This document shows positions 47,041-59,194 of a stretch of DNA of 64,000 nucleotides, piece after piece; within the stretch, counting starts at the first letter, position 1; each line of letters starts with the position of its first letter. The position numbers were made by a program, and so were the translations under genes. Location of the stretch: the NCBI GenBank assembly GCA_027625915.1, contig JANTQA010000045.1, forward strand, positions 1,488,001-1,552,000, written 5' to 3'. The stretch is from Anaeramoeba flamelloides. Lineage: Eukaryota; Metamonada; Anaeramoebidae. The notes beneath the pieces were generated by a model. The model was not told the origin of the DNA, made no database searches, and saw only the letters and a program-made list of their open reading frames with translations.

Positions 47041-48719
47041 TTATTTTTGAGTTCTAGGAGCATATTATACCATTCTTTCAATATATATATATTATCACAA
47101 AAAAATAAAAAAATTAAAAAAAAGCTTTACATATTCACAAAATTATTCTAAGACCCTCTCAATATCTTTAGATAATCATTTTAAAACTCTATTATACACA
47201 TTTTTGAAAATTTTCTCGAATATAAGAAATTATTTTTTTATATTTTAATCGAACTCTAATCAAAAAAATAAAAAAAAATTGATTTCCAATTACAAAATAT
47301 TCTTTTTAAAAGAAGATTTCTATTTTAAAACTGTTCTATTTTTAATTAAAATACCATTTTTATATTTTTTTTTTAAATTCAAGTTTTTTTTCAACTTGAT
47401 TTTTCATTTACTACAACCATTTCCAAAAGGCGATTACTTTTTGTTTTTTAAGATCCACATAATGAAAACTTTTTTAAAGTTTTCTGTTATAATAAACAAT
47501 AAGGGCCCCATTAAATGGAGCGTTTCCCGTTATACTCTACCTCTAAATAAAATTTAATTTTTGATCACTCAATTTATAAAACAGAAAACTTTCAAAAAGT
47601 TATAATTCTCAAAAATTTTTAACTTTTTACAAAAAAGAATACTCGAAAAAAGTTTTAATTCTGAAAAAGTTTTCACTTTTATAAAATAGAAACGTTTATA
47701 AAAGTTTTGAAAAAGTCGGAAATTTTTTAAAATTGTTGAGGTATTGTTTTTCTGCCCTATATTTTATCACATGAATTATTAATAAAATTAATCCATTTTA
47801 ATAATGAAATTAGAAGGATAGTTTCTTTTTCAATATCATTTGAAGGATTATTTCAGATAAACTTTTATAAATTTGAAAAAATTTTTTCAAATAATGTTAA
47901 TTCGGAATTAATATATGAAATATTTTTCTTAAAGTTAGAGAAATATTTTACTTTTTATTAGTTGAAAGATCAAAGGGAATTTACAAACTAAATCCAATTA
48001 TTATTTTTCCATTGTAAAAATACTTAAAAAAATATCAAAAATGAGGCCAAATTTTTCAGATCTATATCACTTAATATATTTGATAATTTTTATTTCAATT
48101 TAATCTATTTATTTTGCGAATTATTTGTTGATAAAAAACTCAAATATCTTTATAAAATCAATTAAAAATGTTATTTCGAAATATAATTAAGCCTGCTTCT
48201 TATTCAGCTTTGAGACTAACTTTTAATTATGATAATTTGATTTTAACAGTAGTAACTATTTGTCAGAGGTAAAAATAACTTTTTTAAAGTCACCAAGCTT
48301 TCTTTTGAGTGTTCCAGTATTTTTTTTTCAAATAAAAAATGGTTCTCGGCGCACTTTTTTCATTTTTAAAGAACACAACAAATGAGAATAAGACAAAACA
48401 GGTATTATTGATTTTCTTGAAAAGAAAGAATGAAATTAGATGCCAGTTTGTTTCTGAACGAGCAAAATACAAACGAAATTGTGGTTTGAAAATAAAGACC
48501 CTAAAAATTTTTGAAAAAAAAAGAGAATTTGTTTTCGAAAAAGATTTTATTTCAAGTCTTGTTTGGTAATTTTCAATAAAACAAAAAAAAATTAATAAAG
48601 TATTTGAAAAGTTAAATTCAAATTTTAACGCTTGGTTTGTTGTCAATTCAATGAATTTGATCAAAATGCTTTTTTCATTTGTTTTCGTTATTTATTCTTT
48701 TTTTGATTTCTTCATTTAT
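47041..48719. other. Intergenic, with a doubtful small frame at 48339-48569
   Basis: A plus-strand frame from ATG 48339 (MVLGALFSFLKNTTNENK) encodes 76 residues with a possible CAG-GTATTA donor after residue 21. No partner exon or family was found, and the opposite strand is equally open. The rest is AT-rich spacer. Confidence 0.35.
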
Positions 48720-49190
48720 TTACAGACAAGAAGAAGCTAATGATTTGACGATCCTTTCTCCAAATGGCAAATAGCTAACTATTAACCAACCAAAGCTGAC
48801 TGTTTGAATGATCAGAATGATGATCGTGCCTCCAAATGATTGGTATTTGATAGCAACAATTAAAACAAGTAAAGAGGAAAAGAGATAGACGAAAAAAGGA
48901 ACGATCCTTTGCTTACTAGTGACACTCGCCAAACATTTTTTTGGGTCAATTACATTGAAAATGGAAAAAATGATCATAATATTCCCGAGTACGTATGGCA
49001 CAGGAAATTTTTTAGGACTGAAAAGCGGTGTTGGTGCTATTGTTAAAACGGAAAGGAAAAAACAAAAAACACCTAATACAAAACTTCCTAAAGCTAATTT
49101 TAACCTATTTGTTCCACTTACTTTGAAATTGTCAAGAAGAGTCTCCTTTTTTTGTTCTTTTTTTGTAAAGAGTTGTTTGAATTTGTCCAT
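48720..49190 (-). CDS. SFT2-type vesicle transport protein
   Basis: 156 residues from ATG 49190 (MDKFKQLFTKKEQKK). The frame is open further, to an ATG at 49262, but the family's usual start matches 49190. Four hydrophobic segments follow: LALGSFVLGVFCFFLSVL, VLGNIMIIFSIFNVI, IVPFFVYLFSSLLVLIVAI and IIILIIQTVSFGWLIVSYLPFG. The VPYVLGNI, the polar loop after the second segment and the terminal SYLPFGERI follow SFT2/Got1-like proteins. Yeast Sft2 is a Golgi membrane protein that assists fusion of endosome-derived vesicles. No introns. It points away from the helicase gene, about 1.3 kb apart. Confidence 0.85.
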   Translation of the reverse strand: MDKFKQLFTKKEQKKETLLDNFKVSGTNRLKLALGSFVLGVFCFFLSVLTIAPTPLFSPKKFPVPYVLGNIMIIFSIFNVIDPKKCLASVTSKQRIVPFFVYLFSSLLVLIVAIKYQSFGGTIIILIIQTVSFGWLIVSYLPFGERIVKSLASSCL

Positions 49191-50485
49191 TTGACCAAAA
49201 AAATTCTTAGTTATCAAAATAAAAAAATGATTCTTTGAATGGAAATTTTTCCGAATAATCATTTTAGAATTTTATATAACTTTTTCCATTATTTTAAAAG
49301 GCTGTAAAGCTTTATAAATGTGAGATTTTTTGTTGTGTTTTATCTACTCTCAAATTTATTGCAGATAAATATCAGTCTTTTCACTTTTTATATTTCTTTT
49401 TGTGAAGATTGTGTTGTGAAAAAGATCGTATTTGGGACAAATTTCTTTTGGCTTGAGGGTTCTACATTCTAATTTTTATAACTTTTAATCAAGACTTATT
49501 GAAAACAACGAAGACACACTTTTAATTATTCCAAAAGAAAACCATAATAATTGTTATTATATTTTTCAAAAGACATCAATTTCTGATATTAGAAATATCC
49601 AAATTTAAAACAAATACCATTTTTCAGATGACCATATTTGCTAAACCAAAATTTCTACTACTAGTTTTTGAATAATACTAATAAATTCCAATTTATTTAA
49701 TGAAATTTTTAGTTCAATTTCCAATTTTGTAATCACATAGCTCAACTTTGAAAACAACTCGAGAGTAAGTATATTCTGAAGGAACAACTAATTTTACAAA
49801 GTTCCTCAACAATTAAGCTTATAGAGTGCTTGATTCAAAATGTTATAAAAGCTTTAAAAAGGAAAATGAGGCAAAAAATTTTTAGATATTTATTTGAATT
49901 TATCAGTAAATAGGGAAAAATTTTCACTTTATTTTTAGTTTTCTTTTTTATTTTGAAAAAGAGATTGTAATTTATCATCTATTATTTGTTTGGAATTATT
50001 AATATTATTCAATATATATAATATCTGGTAAACCAAGAACTGGAAATGTTACTCAATAATTAACCAGAATTGAACAAAAGATAATTGGCTGAAATTTTTT
50101 TTCCCATTTAAATTTCAAAATTCAAGAAAAAACAAAGATGAACATTTAATAGTCTTTCAAATGAATAAATACTGATTTTATCATTAACCAACAAAGAATT
50201 ATGTAAAATTTTAAATTACAATATCACCAAAAGATCTTTAGAATTTCTTCTCTTTTATTAGTAATCAACCTCGTTTTGAAAATTAAAAAAAGTCTTTTAA
50301 GAAGAATTGATCAAGCCCAACAAAGAATAATGTTTTTTTTCTTATTTCCAAAATACACCTTGAACAACTCTTAATATTACCAAATTAAGGATATACTTTA
50401 AGAATTATTTACTTTGATGGCAATGTAAATCTTTTAACCAAATCATTTTTTCACTTTCTTCTTTCCATCAAATACACTTATTACA
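49191..50485. promoter_or_regulatory. Divergent intergenic region between SFT2 and the helicase
   Basis: The two genes point away from each other, so this 1.3 kb must hold both promoters. It is AT-rich throughout with no distinct box or repeat that I can single out. Confidence 0.35.
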
Positions 50486-53400
50486 ATGAATTTGTCAGAC
50501 AAAAACAAAGAACCAAAGAACAACGGTAAAGAGAGTAACCCTTTGAACATTACCAAATTTGACTCCCAAACAAAATTGGAAGGAACCTTAAATTTCTTTT
50601 ATTCTGATTCAGCTATCGAAATCGAAACTCAAGAAGACGAGGAAAAACAAAAAGAAAAGGAAAAACAAATCAAGAAATGGAAAAAATCTGTTCCTTTATG
50701 GATGAAAAAGGGACAACTCATTAACAGTAGTATTGAAACCTATGATCCCAAAAAAAGTGAGCACATAATAAACCTTTTGCCCAAGAATATCCAGTTGTCC
50801 TTAAAAAAGCTTAAAATTAAGCATTTGTTTCCAGTTCAAATAGAATCTATCCCACTTTTACTACAAACAAATTCTCGTTTAACAGGGGTGAAAAATGATA
50901 TTTGTATTCAAGCACCAACAGGATCAGGAAAAACTTTAGCTTACGTAATTCCAATTATTAATGTAAATTTTTTTTTTTACTTTTCTTTTCTTTTTTCTTT
51001 TTGATTCATTATTAATGAAAAACTTAATCACTGTTAGAGGACTCAGCCCCAAATACTAGACTAAATAGGAACCTTTTAATTGAATTGTATTAACGTTGTC
51101 AATCCAAATAACAACATGAATGAGAAATAATATGTATTAATAAACAATTTCATTATTGTTAATTTTGAATTATATCTATTTGAACTTTGGAAAAAATTGT
51201 ATTTGTTCATCACACAAATATAAAAAATAAAAAGAGTTGGGCTTTAAAAAATAAAACAATAAAACGAAAACTACTATTTGTTACAAAATAAATGGAACAA
51301 AATTCTCATTCAGCTTTCCAAAAAAAGATTTTACCGTTGTGGAAAAAAAGTGAAACAAGGTTTTTAATTGGGAACCTTACTGAAAATAAAAAGTAAGATC
51401 AATGAAAAAAAGAATAAATAAATAAATAAAGACAAAATGAAGTATTCGCCACAATAACAGTTTTTTTAATACTATCTTTTAGTATGGGCTTTTCTTTGAT
51501 TGATCAATTATTAAAAATTTGTTGAAAAAATTGACTATTTTTGAGATCTCCAAAACAACAACTAACAATTTCCTTAAATCAAGTAGATTTAAATTGTATT
51601 TGTTGGGTTGATTGAAAATAATATAATGGGTTATTATTTGAAGTTAATTGGTTTCTTCTTTTTATTGATTTTACTTTTCATTTTCAGTAATGTTCCCAAT
51701 TAAAAACCGTGTTTCACTTTTTTTCCATGTTTCACTTTTTTTCCACAACAGTTATATTAATCATGTAAAATTTCGAATTTTTATTTTTAAAAACCAGCTT
51801 CAATTATTAATTTCTCTTTTAGAATTGGGGACTTTTGACGATTTATTAAATTCCTGAGAGGATGTGTTTTGGACAGCTGAATTAAAATTTTGATCTTTTT
51901 ATTTTCCAATTAACAGTAATAAACAATAAGATTGAAACTTTTTTTGGAAAAGTTTTTTTTAGAAAATTTGAAAACTTTTTTTGATTTGAAATAAAAGTTT
52001 CAAGCGCCGATCAGTTGATAATGGAAGAACTGCATTTTATTTCAATTAATTTATTAGTAATATTATTTTTATCATCTCTAACTATTCCAATTAGTAATGG
52101 TTGAAAAATATAAAAAAATATCATTTTGGGTTCTAATAAGGTTTAAAATCAAAATATCTCACAAAGACTTTAACGAAATTTAAAACCGATTCAGAAAACT
52201 GGACAAATACTAATAACTATTCTTTATTTTGTTTTTCCAAAGGCAACATTGCTCTCGATTTTCCAAAGATTCAATTAAACCTGATAAATAAACCGAAACT
52301 CCTTTATCAACTTTAGAGAAATGAGTTAATATTTTTAAAAAGAATTCATTTTTTCCAAATTAAATTTTCAGTCAAAAGATTTGTTCCTTTTTCTTTGGAC
52401 TTTAGGATTGGAAAATAAAAAGAATAAATTACAAATCATTTTTATTTTTGAGAACTCTCAATTTGAGTAATTTCTGATAGTTTGTATCAACGAAAAACCT
52501 TTGTGATCAAATCTTATTTGAAAAATACAAGAAAAATAATTGCTCTTAACAATTTTGTTTGTACAAATTTTGATATTTAAATATTTTGTACTTTTTTTTT
52601 CTATGGAACTGCCCAGCCTATGAAAATAATCGTAAAATCTGGATATCCGAATTAAAAAATTTCAATATATCTCATATATTAAAAAACAATAATATTTTTA
52701 ATATTATTAACAGAAAAGACTCCATAACTTGATTATCCCTAGTGGAAAATAAAAGTATATGGAAATCTTTAAAAAAATTCCCAAATAAAAATTTAGGAAT
52801 TAGGGAAGTGCCGTAGAGCGCCGTCAAGTACCTAGGTTTTCTTGAGGTTTTCTGTTTTATTTCTGAAGTGTTCTAGGTTTTTTTGAGGTTTTCTATTTTA
52901 TTTCTAAAGTAAAAAAAACCTAACGAAAATCAATAGATTTTCCAAATAAATAGATTTTCCAAATAAATAGAAAACTCAATCACCTAACGAAAATCAATAG
53001 ATTTTTCAAAGAAACAGAAAATTCAAGAAAAGCTAACGGCGGATTTTTTTTTAATTTAAGAAATAAATCAAGCAAAATCTATGATTTTTCAAATAAATAG
53101 AAAACTCAAGAAAACCTAACGAAAACCTATTGATTTTCTAAATAAATAGAAAACTAAAAAAAACCTAACGACAAACAAGAGGAACTAAAAACTCCTCCAT
53201 TAAACAATAAAAAAAAAAAATTGTACTTTTTTGTAGATCAAAATTGAAACGAAAAAGCCAAGCAAAACCAAAAAGAATTCAGAAAATAACCTTAAGGTAA
53301 ATATAATTATGCTATATCGATTTTTATTTTTGTAACGAATTAATTCAAAATATATCACTTTTCCAATTTTAGAAATTATTTTTTCAAGAGCAAAGTTTAA

Positions 53401-55528
53401 ATTGAATTTTAATAACAAATTCTTCCAATAAATTCTATTTTTGGTGTTACTCTGTAATATAATTGATAAAAATTAACTTTTCAAAAGGACTGTAGTTAAA
53501 AAAAAGATGAGAACCCCAAATTAGAAAATTTGGGCATTCAAACAAAAAATGGCAAATGTGAAATACCTAAACCCTAATTCAAAATTTTTCAAACACCAAA
53601 ATTCATTTTAAGAAAGCAAAAAAATGTTTAAAAATAAATTCTAGAAGAAATACCAAATTAGAACCATTTCACTGATTGAAATGTTAGCAATTATTTATAA
53701 ATTACAATACCCACAAAACAATAAATAAATAATTATCAATACAAATGAATCAAGAGTCTGTGTTAAAAATTTTGGAGATGTGCTAACAAAAAAATTGTTT
53801 TGCTAAATTTGTTTAAATTTTATTAACAATTATTGAACGATCAAATGGTTCTATACCATAAACTAATTTTAATTAAGTTCTTCTATTAAAAAGAACCCAA
53901 CTTTAACCTAATATTAATCATTCAGTTGGAAAAAATACTAATCGAACGAAACAAGTTACATAATTCAAAAAATGAAATGAATACAAAAAACAAAAAAATC
54001 AAAAAATGATTCACATATTTTACAAAAATCAAAAATTATTTGCAATTTGAATGAAAATTGTAGCATTGTGATTGCTTGAACTGTTTTAACCGTTTCCAAA
54101 AAAAAAAAAAATGAATTTTAGTTTAGTTATATAAATATAGTACTAATCCACGATTAGTCATATATTATTATTTTTATGATTCAATTATTTTCACAAAAAA
54201 TAAATCCAAAAATTTATTAATGTATTTTTCATGTATTATTAATTTATTTCTCTTATTTTTATTGTAAATTTTAGTCTTTAATGAATCGAGTAATTGTGAG
54301 ATTAAGAGCATTAATTATTTTACCAACAAGAAATTTAGCATCTCAGACCAAAGAAGTTTTGGATTGCTTTTGCCAAAATTGCGATTTACGTGTTGGTACA
54401 TTATTTGGAAGTAGTTCAATTGAAGAAGAATTTTCACAAATTATGAATACCAAAATTATAAAAAATTCAAAATCTATTTTTAAAAATCTTGATCTTGATA
54501 TTAACAACAACAACAACAACAAAATTATTAATGAAATTACGGATAAAGAATCAGAATTAATAAAAAAATTTGTACCCTCTAATTGCAAGGTAGATATCAT
54601 TGTTTGTACACCTGGTAGATTAGTAGAGTTGATATTAAGATCGTCATTGTTTCAAGATTTAAGGTTTTTAGTAGTTGATGAAGCAGATCGATTAATTTCA
54701 CAATCATACCACGATTGGTTAAATCGAATTAATCAAATTATTAGGAAAAATGAAACAAATAGATTTAAAAGGACAATTCAAAAAATATTATTAACAGCCA
54801 CATTTACAAAAAACCCAAGCAAGCTCTCCTCATTAGAATTGAAAAATCCATTATATATATATTCTTCAACAAGTTTAAAATTCAGAGTGCCCGACAATTT
54901 AACCGAATATTTAGTCGTTGCCAAAAGCTCTTCTGATAAATTACCATTAATGGCACTTTTATTAAGAGAAATCGTCGAAAGGAAGGAAAGATGCTTATGC
55001 TTTACAAATTCAATTGAAGAAAGCCACCGATTAAAAATCTTTTTAAAACATTTTAATCACCAAGAATTTAAAGTCACAGAATACTCGAAAAAGTTAATCC
55101 ATTCGAAAAGAGAAAAAGTCTTAGAAAAGTTTTTGAAAGGTGAAAAATCAATTTTAATATGTTCAGATGTAATGACACGTGGGATGGATTTCGACGTGAA
55201 GAATATTATTAATTACAATAATCCACAAAGAAAAAAAACATATATACACAGAGTTGGGAGAACTTCTAGAGCAGGTAAATCCGGAAGGGCTTATACATTT
55301 GTTGAAAAAGAATATGAGGAGAAATTTATGAAATTGTTAAGAAAAATTGAAGATAGCCAAAGAGAAATTAAAATATGGGGAGAGAATTCAGATTTAAAAT
55401 TAGAAGAAATTAAAAAAGAGTGTGTAGCTGCCTTGAAAATTTTAAAAACCCAATTAGTCAAAAAAAGACAAAACTATAAGGGGAATCAAAATGTTAAACG
55501 TAGAAGAAGAATTAACAAAAAAAAATAA
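50486..55528 (+). CDS. DEAD-box RNA helicase, DDX51/Dbp6-like, with a 3.3 kb intron
   Basis: Exons 50486-50962 and 54275-55528, both in phase 0, give about 576 residues. The first exon has the Q-motif region (LFPVQIESIPLLL) and motif I APTGSGKT (143-150). The second has PTRNLA (176-181), TPGR, DEAD (about 294-297), TAT in place of SAT, SDVMTRGMDFD and YIHRVGRTSRAG. The phrase VPLWMKKGQL before the core, the gap between Q-motif and motif I, and VRLRALIILPT after it resemble Dbp6/DDX51, which act in 60S ribosomal subunit assembly in the nucleolus. The basic C-terminal tail (KRRRRINKKK) fits. Donor GTAAAT, acceptor ATTTTAG. The intron (50963-54274) is inflated by repeats and a miniature element. 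Confidence 0.88.
51334..51752. mobile_element. Inverted-repeat miniature element in the helicase intron
   Basis: Left arm CCGTTGTGGAAAAAAAGTGA plus AACAAGG and TTTTTAATTGGGAAC. The right arm mirrors it (GTTCCCAATTAAAAACC, then two copies of GTTTCACTTTTTTTCC, then ACAACAG). TA lies next to both ends. Interior noncoding, sharing AATTTGTTGAAAAAATTGAC and GAGATCTCCAAAAC with the repeat near 440-660 and with 61.6-61.87 kb. Confidence 0.75.
52795..54080. repeat. Dispersed repeats B (forward) and C (reverse) in the helicase intron
   Basis: 52795-53190 is repeat B: GTGCCGTAGAGCGCCGTCAA, TTTTCTTGAGGTTTTCTG and several AACCTAACGAAAATC units with AAATAAATAGAAAAC. 53760-54080 is repeat C reversed (ATCGAACGAAACAAGTTA, AACCCAACTTTAACC), matching 24.3-24.5 kb. 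Noncoding. Confidence 0.55.
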
Positions 55529-56269
55529 TTTCATTCCACACAACAAAATCTGAAGATTCAAAATAATTTTTAAAATTGCAATTTTAATCTTTTTCATTCA
55601 TTTAGAATGAGACTGTTATCAATTTTTTTGAAAAACGAAGAAAAATATTGAATCATTTTAAAAGATAATTACTTTTTTAGGAATTCACCTTTAACAGTTT
55701 TGAACATAATGAAGGATAAAAAAATAATAATTAAAATAATATTCACCATGTTAAAATCTTTAGAAAATGATTCTGGGAAAGGGGGGGTTATTTATGGAAC
55801 AAATTGATGTTTTAAAAATTATTTTGAAAAAGATATTTGTTGTATTAAAAAAAAATAAAATAATTTCTTAAATTATTTTATTTTGAAACCTTAAAAAAAT
55901 AGAAAATAAAAATAGATTTTTTTAAAAGTTTTTTTATATTTATTTTTTATTTTTATTTTTGAAAATCTTGTTATTGTTTATTATAAGTATAGTTTATTCA
56001 TATTTTAAGAATATCCTATAAAAAAAAAGAAGAAGAAAAAAAAAAGAAAAAGAAAACTCTATCTTTACACATTAATTCTATTAAATATTATCGTTGTTTT
56101 AGATTTTTTACAACCAATTTGTTTAAAAAAAAAGAAAGACTTTTTATCAAGAAAGGGCTGATTTGTCGAAATGATTTTTAAAAAGATCTAAAAAAGTTTA
56201 AAGTTATTGTATGATAATCATTGAAACATCTTTATTTTTTTGAAATCATTACAATTAATTTATTTATTG
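55529..56269. other. Intergenic, no gene seen
   Basis: AT-rich downstream flank of the helicase, with a purine run near 56020-56055 and a G8 run near 55780. No gene-like signal. Confidence 0.4.
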
Positions 56270-56530
56270 AGAGAAAGGAGCAATTAAAGAAATTTAATCA
56301 AAATCGAAAAAGAGAAGAAGAAAAATGAATAAAAATATTATTAAAAAATGATAATAGTATCATTTTTTCAAAACCAAATAGAAACTATAGTTGTCCTGAA
56401 TACATAGGAGGAGCAAAAACCCGATAGAAAGATTATCGATTATGGATAAAAATTCCATAATCTGTGATTCATAATTGGTTTTCCACTTCACAAAGAGATA
56501 CTCGGTACCCGAATTTATATCTTTTTTTAC
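56270..56530 (+). repeat. Dispersed repeat, copy 2 (partner at 5425-5690)
   Basis: Same order as copy 1: AGAAAGGAGCAATTAAAG, a purine run with AGAGAAGAAGAAAAAT, the core GTCCTGAATACATAGGAGGA with AAACCCGATAGAAAG and TTATCGATTAT, and an ending CCGAATTTATAT. The core is more alike between copies than the rest. Confidence 0.55.
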
Positions 56531-57335
56531 TATTATATGTATTTTATTGTTTTGAATATTTTATTATTAATTTTTCTTTATTACCTAAATCAAAATTTCT
56601 CACACATGTTTTATTTTTTTGTTAATTTTTTTTTAAAAAATTAATAACGTTGTTTGGTTTTTATCAATAATAAATAAATGTATAATGTGTTTTGATTTAA
56701 TATTATTGTAAAAAAATTGTCTATTGGAAAAAATTAAAAATAAAAATCTTTAAAATAAATTATAAAAATGAATAATTTTGTTTTTTTTTTCCAATAAAAA
56801 AAAATGTACAGTAATATAACCAATTCATCTTTGAACTATTTTGATTTTTTGAAATAATTAAAATATCCGGATTAAAGAAAAATAAGAAAATAAATATATT
56901 AGTACATCTATATCCCTTATCCGCACCTGATCGACCATATCCGATTTTCGAATTTTTATCCTAATATTTTGTACTATGAGAGTGTGACAAACGTACATAT
57001 ATCCCAGAGGGGGAGGCATATGTAAATTTTTCTATCTTTTTCAAAAAATCAGTAGATCGCGAAATTTTTTATTTTTTTCAAAATTATTTTGGTACTTAAT
57101 TGGTTCAATGAAATGAATTTTCGAAAATTATTTTTCAAAAATTTGAAACTTTTTTCATTTGTAATGTTTTTTGATAAAAATTTTCAACAATTAAACTCCA
57201 CATTCAATCTCGAATCAAATTCAAAAATTTCACAAATTCAAAATTATTGTTAGAAAAATACATTTTAATTTGAAATAATAACAGATAAATAGTTTAATCA
57301 TAAAGGGGTGCATAATAACAAAATAAGAATCATTT

Positions 57336-57923
57336 ATGTTATCAAAAGAGATTGGGGGAATCAGACCATACGCGCTTCGCGCGCCCGCCCTAAAACCACC
57401 CAATTCTTTTGAAAACATTACAGTCAGTTTCACTTTTAAGGCACAAACTTTCAACGAAATTTAAGGGACACTAAAAATCTCAAATTAAAGCACAAAATTC
57501 AAATTCTAGTAAAAATAAATTGTAAAAAAAAAAAATTCCAAATTTTGTGACTTAATTTGAGATTTTTTTGTGCCTTAAATTTCGTTGAAAGTTTGTGCCT
57601 TAAAAGTGAAACTGACTGTAATGATTAAAATTTCGTCTTGGTCCACCCCAAATTTGTGCCCACCCATGACAAAATTTTAATCATTAATGTTAGCAAAAGA
57701 ATTGGGTGGTTTTAGGGCGGATATGCGAAACAAATAGAAATACAATTTACATTTGGAACAATAATTTGTAAATTCAAAAATTGTAAAAAATTTATGTTTT
57801 TTTAATATTTTAATTCACATGAAATCTAAATACATAAGAATTCTTATTTCAAATTCAAAATATATTTTCCTCAAAATATCCGCGTGCCCACACAAAACCA
57901 CCCAATTCTTTTGATAACATTAA
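57336..57923. mobile_element. Cluster of nested miniature inverted-repeat elements
   Basis: Four units abut. (1) About 57336-57419, ends ATGTTATCAAAAGAGATTGG and, inverted, the same type, around a GC palindrome GCGCTTCGCGC. (2) 57421-57618, the transposon-related element. (3) About 57620-57686, a small palindrome with ends AATGATTAAAATTTCGTC and GACAAAATTTTAATCATT. (4) About 57686-57923, ends TAATGTTAGCAAAAGAATTG and, inverted, ATGTTATCAAAAGAATTG, sharing its end family with unit 1. All are noncoding. Confidence 0.7.
57421..57618. mobile_element. 198-bp non-autonomous relative of the 7.1 kb transposon
   Basis: Begins CAGTCAGTTTCACTTTTAAG, with CACAAACTTTCAACGAAATT next, and ends with the inverse, flanked by TA on both sides (57419-57420 and 57619-57620). 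The arms are about 85 bases and also match the ends of 37772-44865, including the CTCAAATTAAAGCACAAA block. No coding capacity, so it would need the transposase of the large element. Confidence 0.88.
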
Positions 57924-59194
57924 TAATTATTTTTTTTCTATCTCCACCCCCTTCCGATATGAATTAATTGATTAAAGGTTAATTTAAGTGTAAAATTTAG
58001 TAATTGTTATTTTTTTTTTATAATTTTGGATTTTTCAATTTTATTTTACATATTATGATATTTTTTTCTGATATTTTTGTCGACATATTTTGTCAATCAA
58101 AAAGGTGTCATAATTTATTTAGATGAGTTTTTTTTGACAAATTTCATGATAATTTTTGACAATTCATGAAAAATTTTCTTGTCATTTTTTGAAAGTTTTT
58201 GTCTGATTTTTTTGTCATTTTTTGACAATTTATGACAAAAATTTGTCGGACCTGTGTATCATTGTAAAATTTTTATTTTAAACTTGATGAAAGTTGGGTC
58301 AAATCCGAGTTACCAAGGGATATATATTTATATAATTATTCCCATTCGTTAAAAATATTCATAATTATTACATTATTTTTCCAAAAAGTAATAATTTAAT
58401 AAATAAAAAAAAAAACATTTTAAAAAATTAGTAAAAATAATCTTTATTCAAGAAATTTACTTTATTTTTAGATTCTTTTTGAATTAATTCAAAAATATTT
58501 TCTTTCCTGTTTCTTAGTGTTTGAACAAATTGCTTCAAAAATAATATAAAAATAATTATAATTAATAAAATGAAATGAAATCCTGTTTTTTTTTTTTTTT
58601 TGTTGAATTAAAAAAAATAAGATTTATTATAATTTATCTATCCCTAAATTAGAAATACTATGAATTGTTTTATCAGTTCTATTATGAATAGAAATATTAT
58701 TGTAGATGAATTAAAAGTGAAAATAGGTATTTATAGTTAAAAAATATATTCTATTCTGAAAAAATAATTCATAAAAGATAATTTTCACAATTGTTTATTT
58801 TTTTTCATTTGATTAAATTTCAATTTATTTCCCCACTTCTTTATTTCAATTAAAATTTTCTCACCCCCTTTATTTATCATTTAACAAAAAATGCAGTGGT
58901 TCAAGTAAACCCAAAAATAGTTCAAAAAAGAATTTTTATTTTTTTATTACATATTTTAATTATTTTGTTTTTTAAATGCCCATTTTACAATTAATTGATT
59001 TGAAAAAAGTTTATTATTTCTTTTATTAAAGGCCTATTTGTAATGTTTGAAGGATAATTACAAACAAAAATAGTAAAGAAAAAGGTTAATAAGAAATAAA
59101 AGAAAAAAGAAAAAATGGTTTAGATCTATTTTGAAATTTTGTTTTCAAATTACAAATACGAGAATAAAATAAAAATATTAAAAAATATTTATAC
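57924..59194. other. Spacer; probable unassigned 3' end of the ankyrin-BTB-RRM gene
   Basis: The gene to the right should have one more exon for the end of its second RRM-like domain. A short minus-strand frame near 58620-58700 and an acceptor-like site near 59128 were considered, but neither fits the phase well. A stretch at 58125-58250 repeats TTTTTTGTCATTTTTTGACA words in both orientations. Confidence 0.35.

Noticed and set aside
48290-48664. 124-residue minus-strand frame
   Set aside because: Phe-rich, overlaps an equally open plus-strand frame, and no family, start context or splice pattern supports it.
56870-58340. A single large element bounded by ATATCCCTT-like ends
   Set aside because: The ends share only about ten bases and the interior is explained by smaller nested elements.
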